In this document: positions 13,264 to 18,082 of the stretch, in pieces | How the letters are laid out: every line of letters starts with the position of its first letter | Numbering within the stretch: position 1 is the stretch's first letter | NCBI GenBank assembly: GCA_964502145.1 | Contig: CAZCVI010000119.1 | Coordinates: forward strand, 1 to 18,082 | Source of the DNA: CAZCVI01 sp964502145 | GTDB taxonomy: Bacteria; Acidobacteriota; Aminicenantia; UBA2199 | Length of the DNA stretch: 18,082 nt | Direction: 5' to 3' | Notes under the pieces: generated by a model | Seen by the model: the letters and a program-made list of their open reading frames with translations, nothing else | What the model was told of the DNA's origin: nothing | Database searches by the model: none | Translations under genes and position numbers: made by a program

Positions 13264-14349
13264 TTAAAAAATTCCTGCCAAGCCAAGCAAATCTTCTTTT
13301 TTATCTTTGAAATGATCGAAAATCATGGTGGCGATTTCATCATTTTTCCTAACAATTTCACATTCATCCTCGCCACAGACAGGAATAATGGCTGGACAAC
13401 CACCACCGCAACGGTCGAAGGTGGGACATGAAGGACATTCCGGGCGTTTGGGTGCGTTACGCCATTGCCGTCCTTTTTCCAACCATGTGGGCGGATTGTC
13501 GCTGATGTGACCCAAGGCAGCTTCGGAATCGGTGACCAAGATACACGGATAAACATTCCCGGAAGGCGATATACCAAAGGTGCTAAAACCGGAAGTGCAG
13601 AAATTTTCTCTTTTATGGTTGGTTAAAAGGCCAAGTACACGCGAGTTATAGCGGACATCCATAGGAAAGCGGCCAGCTTCTAAGTCGGCGATTACCCCTT
13701 GCCCAACACCTTCTAAATCTTGCATGTAAACTTCACGTTCTTCAGCGGTCAGGGCATAGGGTGAACCTATGGGCGCACGAATAGCCTGCGATTTAATGGC
13801 ATGCACGTTCAGCGAACGAATATAGGCAGTCGCATCACGCAGACGCCAACCGGACCGTACCACGGCAGAACCGGTCACATGACAGGAAGTTAAGGTTCTG
13901 ACTTTTTCCAAAAAAGTCAATACGTCCACGTGGCAGGGTTTGCCATTGGCTTTTACCCGGCATTCGTCATGGATATGTTGGGGACCGTCGATACTGAGTA
14001 TGATACTGAATTTACCTTTCGCCAATAATTCAAATACTTTGTCTGCTAAAACGGTGCCATTGGTAGTGATGGCAAAAGTAAAGCGTCCCTTTTTTTTTGT
14101 TGCGGCATGATTTACCATCGCTTCAATCGCATCCAGGTTGAGCAATGGCTCACCCCCATAAAAATGCAAGCAGATGGCTGACGCGAAATCGCCGAGGCTC
14201 TCGTCAAGTGCGTCCATAGTCATGACGGCTTGGGTGGCAGTCATATCTGATTCCATTTTACCGACATGATTGGCTTGGACAAAGCAATACTTGCACCTGA
14301 GATTGCAAGCCCACGTGTTTGCAATGAGAACCTCGACGAATTCGTTCAT
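13264..14349 (-). CDS. Radical SAM/SPASM peptide maturase 2
   Basis: 361 residues. CNLRCKYC (Cys15, Cys19, Cys22) lies close to the N-terminus, followed by FYGGEPLL (63-70), TTNGT (95-99) and SIDGP (119-123). The SPASM part has Cys251, Cys269 (SPSGNVYPC), CX2CX5CX3C (Cys305, 308, 314, 318) and Cys330, again for two auxiliary clusters. An extra Cys325 lies between the last two. The core starts almost at residue 1, so no separate N-terminal peptide-recognition (RRE-type) domain is present. The ATG lies 16 bases after the precursor stop, with AGGAGA upstream, so it is co-transcribed with the precursor gene. Confidence 0.88.
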   Translation of the reverse strand: MNEFVEVLIANTWACNLRCKYCFVQANHVGKMESDMTATQAVMTMDALDESLGDFASAICLHFYGGEPLLNLDAIEAMVNHAATKKKGRFTFAITTNGTVLADKVFELLAKGKFSIILSIDGPQHIHDECRVKANGKPCHVDVLTFLEKVRTLTSCHVTGSAVVRSGWRLRDATAYIRSLNVHAIKSQAIRAPIGSPYALTAEEREVYMQDLEGVGQGVIADLEAGRFPMDVRYNSRVLGLLTNHKRENFCTSGFSTFGISPSGNVYPCILVTDSEAALGHISDNPPTWLEKGRQWRNAPKRPECPSCPTFDRCGGGCPAIIPVCGEDECEIVRKNDEIATMIFDHFKDKKEDLLGLAGIF

Positions 14350-14365
14350 AACTTACTTTCTCCTA

Positions 14366-14596
14366 TCATGCATAGGCGATGCCACAGCAACCGGAACCAC
14401 CACTGGTGCAGAGAATCTGTTCTCCGATCTCACTGATGGTTTTTTCGACAGCGTGTACTGTGTCAATAATGGTCATTGGATCAACAATGTAACCGCCTCT
14501 AATCTCGGCCATTTCCATAGCTTCCATGGGATTCTCTTGCAGGAGCTTCCTAAATTTTGGGTCGGTCAATGCTTTCAAGATAAGTTGTTTCTTCAT
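14366..14596 (-). CDS. RiPP precursor peptide with C-terminal Cys/Gly/Ser core
   Basis: 76 residues. The N-terminal part KALTDPKFRKLLQENP (8-23) resembles the nitrile-hydratase-leader type of precursor (DPxFRxxLxxNP). A GG pair at 34-35 (AEIRGG) could be a double-glycine cleavage point. The middle is an amphipathic helix-like stretch, and the last residues are ILCTSGGSGCCGIAYA with Cys63, Cys70 and Cys71. The first gene of the operon, directly ahead of two radical SAM/SPASM enzymes, this is the expected place for their substrate. AAAGGAGG precedes the ATG. The modification is inferred: thioether links from the three cysteines are most likely, but other carbon-centred crosslinks are possible. 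No C39 peptidase-transporter is in the window. Confidence 0.8.
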   Translation of the reverse strand: MKKQLILKALTDPKFRKLLQENPMEAMEMAEIRGGYIVDPMTIIDTVHAVEKTISEIGEQILCTSGGSGCCGIAYA

Positions 14597-14663
14597 GATG
14601 TAAATCCTCCTTTGGTTTTTTCTTTATATTTGAATCTTTATCGCGATGATAAGTGAGCACTTA
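14597..14663 (-). promoter_or_regulatory. Leader of the RiPP transcript with two palindromes
   Basis: Between the promoter and the precursor start lie ATCGCGAT (14640-14647, perfect eight-base palindrome) and TAAGTG-AG-CACTTA (14650-14663, six-base arms with a two-base spacer). They are adjacent, within about 75 bases of the start codon, and could bind a repressor or form a 5' hairpin. Confidence 0.35.
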
Positions 14664-14689
14664 CGCAGAGGAGCTTGGTATTCGTCCCA

Positions 14690-14718
14690 ATATTAGCAAA
14701 TCTTTGTATAATTGTCAA
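14690..14718 (-). promoter_or_regulatory. Near-consensus promoter TTGACA-N17-TAATAT for the RiPP operon
   Basis: On the minus strand, a perfect -35 box (14718-14713) and a good -10 box (14695-14690) are 17 bases apart. The predicted start near 14683 gives a leader of about 87 bases. This is the strongest promoter-like sequence in the window and implies high or tightly repressed expression. Confidence 0.75.
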
Positions 14719-14795
14719 CCCCACTTTCCTGCGGTTTTATGTCATGCTGCTGGAGGAGGCTTCTATTATAGTGGTTTTCAAACGCGTATTATTTT

Positions 14796-15944
14796 TTACT
14801 TTGTTTTTAAGTACTCAATATAAGCGGTCGCCAATTTTTCCGAGTATTCAGTGGAACGGGAAAAACGCAAATGAGAAAAATCAGGGAAATCCTCGTCAGT
14901 GGTCTTAAAATCGGGATAAAGCACCTGGGCATCCCATTTTTTTAGAAAATCTTTGAAAATCGCCTGGTTCCCAGCATGAAGTTTAGTGACATACACCCTG
15001 TTCCGCAATGAAGAAATCGGCATTTTGAAGAACATCACTTTGCCACCATGGGCTTTAATCAATTGCACCAGTTCGCCAAAGACGGTTGAGTCCCAATAAA
15101 AACACAGGTGTAGGCGTCTTAACTCTTCTTCCACCATTCGTACACCAATAGCTTGGCTTTCAAAAAGATTTTGCGCATTGATGCGTACACCGCCACTTTC
15201 CGTCAAGTCCAGCTTCTTTCCAGGCACGGAGGGCAGCATGTTTAAACGACGGACCAGTATTTTTTCCAACCATTCCATGAGCTTCGTATCGATTTTATCT
15301 TTGACCCGTTCTCTTAAACGAATAATTTTTAAACCGTTCAGATAATATTTTAAAACCACGTAGGTTTTTGTATCCAGGTCTTCGGAGCTACGCATGAAAA
15401 AATGAAAAAGATCCGCTGGTCGCAACAACGGCGTCAACAATTGTGATTGACCACTGTTCACCCAGTCATAACTCCATTTGGAGTAATAGTAATAATTAAC
15501 TACCCCGCCCGGTGCTTCAAAGAACACGGTGAAGTTTTTAAAGGAATCAGGGTACTTTTCCAGCAGGTTTCGTAACCCCAGATAGTGTTGTTGTATTGTT
15601 GAATATCCTTGCCCCAGGTTAATCGCTACTACTTTTCGGCCCAGTTCGGCTTCCATGCATTTCATGAACACGCGCCGATTCACGGCTGCGGCGACACGGG
15701 AGGAACCCAAAAACACATAATCGACCTTGTGGTGTTTGAGTGTTAATTCCGCGCCTGGGTACCATTGCGGTTTTTCTTCATCCACTTTTTTCAAGGTGTT
15801 TTCCGCCATCATAAATATCAGCATAGGAATCAGTATCCATTGTAGGATATTGAAGACCCGTAGCGGTCCCGCGATATATTTTTTAGCCCGTAACGTGGCT
15901 ATTGTGGAAGCAATTTTAGTAAATAATTCGTTAAAATTGGGCAT
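14796..15944 (-). CDS. SGNH-like membrane-anchored partner of the MBOAT acyltransferase
   Basis: 382 residues. One membrane segment lies at about 31-48 (FNILQWILIPMLIFMMA), and the rest is outside or periplasmic by analogy. It shows SGNH/DltD-like landmarks: VDYVFLGSSR (76-83) with the candidate nucleophile Ser81, an INLGQGYST block near 110-118, and a C-terminal FPDFSHL with Asp355 and His358 (the DXXH pair of SGNH esterases). Such proteins take the acyl group from a partner MBOAT protein and place it on a glycan. Its start overlaps the end of the MBOAT gene by 14 bases, so the two form an operon. Similarity is by motif; the exact family (AlgJ/AlgX-like, DltD-like or DUF1574-type) is uncertain. 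Confidence 0.75.
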   Translation of the reverse strand: MPNFNELFTKIASTIATLRAKKYIAGPLRVFNILQWILIPMLIFMMAENTLKKVDEEKPQWYPGAELTLKHHKVDYVFLGSSRVAAAVNRRVFMKCMEAELGRKVVAINLGQGYSTIQQHYLGLRNLLEKYPDSFKNFTVFFEAPGGVVNYYYYSKWSYDWVNSGQSQLLTPLLRPADLFHFFMRSSEDLDTKTYVVLKYYLNGLKIIRLRERVKDKIDTKLMEWLEKILVRRLNMLPSVPGKKLDLTESGGVRINAQNLFESQAIGVRMVEEELRRLHLCFYWDSTVFGELVQLIKAHGGKVMFFKMPISSLRNRVYVTKLHAGNQAIFKDFLKKWDAQVLYPDFKTTDEDFPDFSHLRFSRSTEYSEKLATAYIEYLKTK

Positions 15945-17400
15945 AGAGAAACCCCCGTCCTGAAGAAGAAAGCAGGATGATAGATAATACTAAGACAGAC
16001 ACGGTGATGGGGCCCAGCAAGAATTTCCAGCCCCAGCGTGATCGTGGATCATCGCTATTGCGAATCCATCCTTCCAATAACAGCAGCAGTGGCAGGTAAA
16101 ACAGAATGGGATACAGCGTACTGGCGATGTTCTGGGGCATAGAAAACGCAAAAAATATCTTGTGCAGAAACAATCCGATCTGCTCGAAATCCTCGGCACG
16201 GAAAAAAAGCCAACCTAAACTGATGAGATGAAAGACTCCTACTATTTTTAATATTTTTATGGGCAGATAGCTCCATTGTTTTTCTCGTTTTAAGAGTTTG
16301 CGTCTTTTTTTATGGTGTTTGCGGGTCATAATGTGGTGGACCAGCAAAATAAAACCATGGTAGCCACCCCAGAACACAAAGGTCCAATGCGCCCCGTGCC
16401 ACAGTCCACCGAGTAGCATGGTTAAGAAGATACCAATGATATACCCCCAGTTCTCCACCTTTAATCCCCAGTGCGGATTTTTAATATGGCGCATGGTGGC
16501 GTAGGCAATGGGTAAAAAGATATAGTCCCGTAACCAGGTGGAGAGGGAAATGTGCCAGCGTTTCCAGAATTCCACGGGGTTTGTAGCGAGGTAGGGGTGG
16601 TTAAAATTGAGCATGGTCTCAAAACCGAGCAGTTTGCCAATACCGCGGGCGATATCGGAGTAACCGCTGAAGTCGCAGTAGATTTGAAAAGAAAAGGCAT
16701 AGATAGCCAGCAACACTTCAAAGCCGGTGCTGGGTTTACCAGCGACAAAAATGTTATTCACATAAATGGACAAGTTATCTGCCACTACCATTTTTTTATA
16801 GAGACCCCATAGAATCAGCCACAGTCCTTCGATTAGTTTATCTTTGGTGATGATTCGCGGTTGCGCGATTTGGGGTAACAGGTTGCCAGCCCGTTCGATG
16901 GGTCCGGCGACCAGTTGCGGAAAAAAGGAAATATAAAGGGCATAATCCACGTATTTTTTGCAAGCGGGGAGTTGACTGCGGTAAACGTCAAAGATATAAC
17001 TCATGGTTTTAAAGGTATAAAAGGAGATACCGGCGGGCAGGATGATATTTAATATCGGTTTTGACAATGGCAGGCCGACTGTGGACAGCAGGTCTATGGT
17101 ACTGGACATAAAAAAGTTAAAATACTTAAAGAAGCACAGGATGCCGAGATTGACGCCGATGCTCAGCATCAACCATCTTTTTTTCTTGGTTGCATCGTCT
17201 GTTTGTTCAATGCGCAAGCCAACCAGATAATCCACGGTAGTGGAGATCAGGATAAGAGCAAGAAAGCGATAGTCCCAGGCGCCATAAAAGATATAACCGG
17301 CAATTAGCAATAGCAGGTTCTGTTTTTTATGGTTGAGCACATAGTAGAGTACCAGGACCGCGAGGATAAAGGGCAGGAATTGAAAGGAATTAAATAACAT
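15931..17400 (-). CDS. MBOAT O-acyltransferase (AlgI-like)
   Basis: 489 residues, the usual length for AlgI-type proteins, with ten or more membrane segments. Family landmarks are ILPAGISFYTFKTMSYIFDV (119-138), FFPQLVAGPIER (159-170), FSFQIYCDFSGYSDIARG (236-253), NPVEFWKRWHISLSTWLRDY (274-293, His283) and GGLWHGAHW (331-339) with the invariant His335. AlgI moves acetyl groups across the membrane for O-acetylation of exported polysaccharide, such as alginate. The partner is the overlapping SGNH-like protein. No alginate genes are in view, so the glycan substrate is unknown. TAGGAG lies just upstream of the ATG at 17400. Confidence 0.92.
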   Translation of the reverse strand: MLFNSFQFLPFILAVLVLYYVLNHKKQNLLLLIAGYIFYGAWDYRFLALILISTTVDYLVGLRIEQTDDATKKKRWLMLSIGVNLGILCFFKYFNFFMSSTIDLLSTVGLPLSKPILNIILPAGISFYTFKTMSYIFDVYRSQLPACKKYVDYALYISFFPQLVAGPIERAGNLLPQIAQPRIITKDKLIEGLWLILWGLYKKMVVADNLSIYVNNIFVAGKPSTGFEVLLAIYAFSFQIYCDFSGYSDIARGIGKLLGFETMLNFNHPYLATNPVEFWKRWHISLSTWLRDYIFLPIAYATMRHIKNPHWGLKVENWGYIIGIFLTMLLGGLWHGAHWTFVFWGGYHGFILLVHHIMTRKHHKKRRKLLKREKQWSYLPIKILKIVGVFHLISLGWLFFRAEDFEQIGLFLHKIFFAFSMPQNIASTLYPILFYLPLLLLLEGWIRNSDDPRSRWGWKFLLGPITVSVLVLSIILLSSSGRGFLYAQF

Positions 17401-17477
17401 GCAGCTCCTAAAACAACTATTTCACCGGATAGCAAGTCTCTTCCGGGGTTCAATTTTTATTTTTTGTAATTACTGGA

Positions 17478-17494
17478 ATGATATAAAATATCAT
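17478..17494. promoter_or_regulatory. 17-base palindrome upstream of the MBOAT operon
   Basis: ATGATATAAAATATCAT has two perfect seven-base arms around AAA, about 80 bases upstream of the MBOAT start. On the minus strand it overlaps a weak -10-like TATTTT (17490-17485), with TTGTAT 17 bases further upstream (17513-17508). It is a reasonable operator/promoter candidate. Confidence 0.35.
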
Positions 17495-17519
17495 GAATTG
17501 AGGAAGAATACAAGAGGGC

Positions 17520-18082
17520 CTAAATCCCTAAATCCACCGCCAACTTTTGTACAACCTTATTCAGACCGATTTGAGCCAATTGTTTGCGTTTATTTGGTTG
17601 AATTTTAGCAGCTTCGGGTTTGACTACCCTTTTTTTCACAACCTTTCCTTGAAAACAAGGCGAACAAGACGCGAAAAAAAGATAAAGCACACACTTATCC
17701 CTTTGCTGGGCAATGCCACTTTCTTCATTATCGCCGTTAAGTTTAATGACAGTATCATCATCCACCACCATGCGGCATTGGCACCAAATTTACCTGATGG
17801 TAGTTGCTCTCCACCTAAACGCTTTTTTCATCTCGCTGTGAACATGTTCGCTATTACCGCAACGTTTGCGACTCCAATGAATTAACTCTTCTCCATTCCA
17901 CCCCATATTGGTTACCAGGCCGAATATTTTATAATTCTTATTATTTACCTCCATGACCTGAAATGGCAAGCTCGCCTGCGATTCGCTATCGGAAGATTGC
18001 CGCTTTGTAAAAACTTCACGAATTCCGATATAACTCTAATTAGACAGCTAAATCACGTAGAACATTTATGGAAGCGGGTTTA
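17520..18082 (-). pseudogene. IS1380-family transposase remnant, C-terminal part, frameshifted
   Basis: Read on the minus strand, the conserved C-terminal half of an IS1380-type transposase is spread over frames. Frame A (18035-17790) gives SYIGIREVF, then YKIFGLVTNMGWNGEELIHW and RKRCGNSEHVHSEMKK. At a run of six A (17828-17823) the match moves to another frame, giving GGEQLPSGKFGANAAWWWMM and LSLNLTAIMKK before a stop at 17636. An A7 run there leads into a third frame that ends at 17520 without a recognised motif. In-frame stops also block the match above 18035. The remnant runs off the right edge. No terminal inverted repeat could be fixed. It is dead as it stands and marks past mobile-element activity next to the MBOAT operon. 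Confidence 0.75.

Noticed and set aside
14675..14908. Plus-strand 77-aa frame starting with a hydrophobic stretch
   Set aside because: It runs antisense through the RiPP promoter and the end of the SGNH-like gene, and no ribosome site or conserved domain is seen.
17547..17885. Plus-strand 112-aa open frame at the right end
   Set aside because: It is antisense to a clear IS1380 transposase match on the minus strand and has no recognisable domain.

Overview
The window looks like a chromosomal segment of an anaerobic, Gram-negative-type bacterium. A PVC-group (Lentisphaerota or Kiritimatiellota-like) or Desulfobacterota-like origin would fit the gene mix: a DUF5714 protein, a Cys-containing RiPP with radical SAM/SPASM enzymes, an IS1380 remnant and nine-base-period intergenic repeats. 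Lineage is inference; no rRNA or marker gene is present.

Layout. (1) 1-3140, plus strand: the end of a thioredoxin-fold gene, a CcdA-type membrane thiol transporter, a fold-back repeat, then a tightly overlapping trio (DUF5714 protein, lipoate-protein-ligase-like protein, small thioredoxin-like protein). These read as a redox/cofactor module. (2) 3141-5014: a RhuM-family gene with a tiny overlapping upstream ORF. The segment is bracketed by a 166-bp direct duplication of the 3' end of the small thioredoxin-like gene, so it looks like a recent insertion or duplication. (3) 5015-10945, plus strand: two large neighbouring genes, each with its own promoter-like sequence. Both start with the same TIR/nucleoside-deoxyribosyltransferase-like domain and continue into a TPR-type superhelix. 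The first (791 aa) ends in an intact calcineurin-like metallophosphoesterase. The second (1110 aa) has two tandem TRAFs-binding/TPR blocks and ends in what I read as a divergent EAL (cyclic-dinucleotide phosphodiesterase-like) domain with each catalytic motif in order. The N-terminal domain keeps its Glu in the first protein and has Gln in the second. This pair is the best candidate for an undescribed signalling or defence system. (4) 11073-14718, minus strand: a RiPP-type operon (precursor with a C-terminal Cys-containing core, two different radical SAM/SPASM enzymes) behind a near-consensus promoter, followed by a membrane protein with a Cys4 motif. (5) 14796-17400, minus strand: an MBOAT acyltransferase and its overlapping SGNH-like partner, probably acylating an exported glycan. 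(6) 17520-18082, minus strand: a frameshifted IS1380-family transposase remnant.

Genes on the left run rightward and those on the right run leftward, converging near 11000. At least three intergenic regions (929-1006, 3305-3349, 11024-11062) carry degenerate arrays with a nine-base period and a TCC core, probably a genome-wide repeat family. No tRNA, rRNA or CRISPR array was seen.
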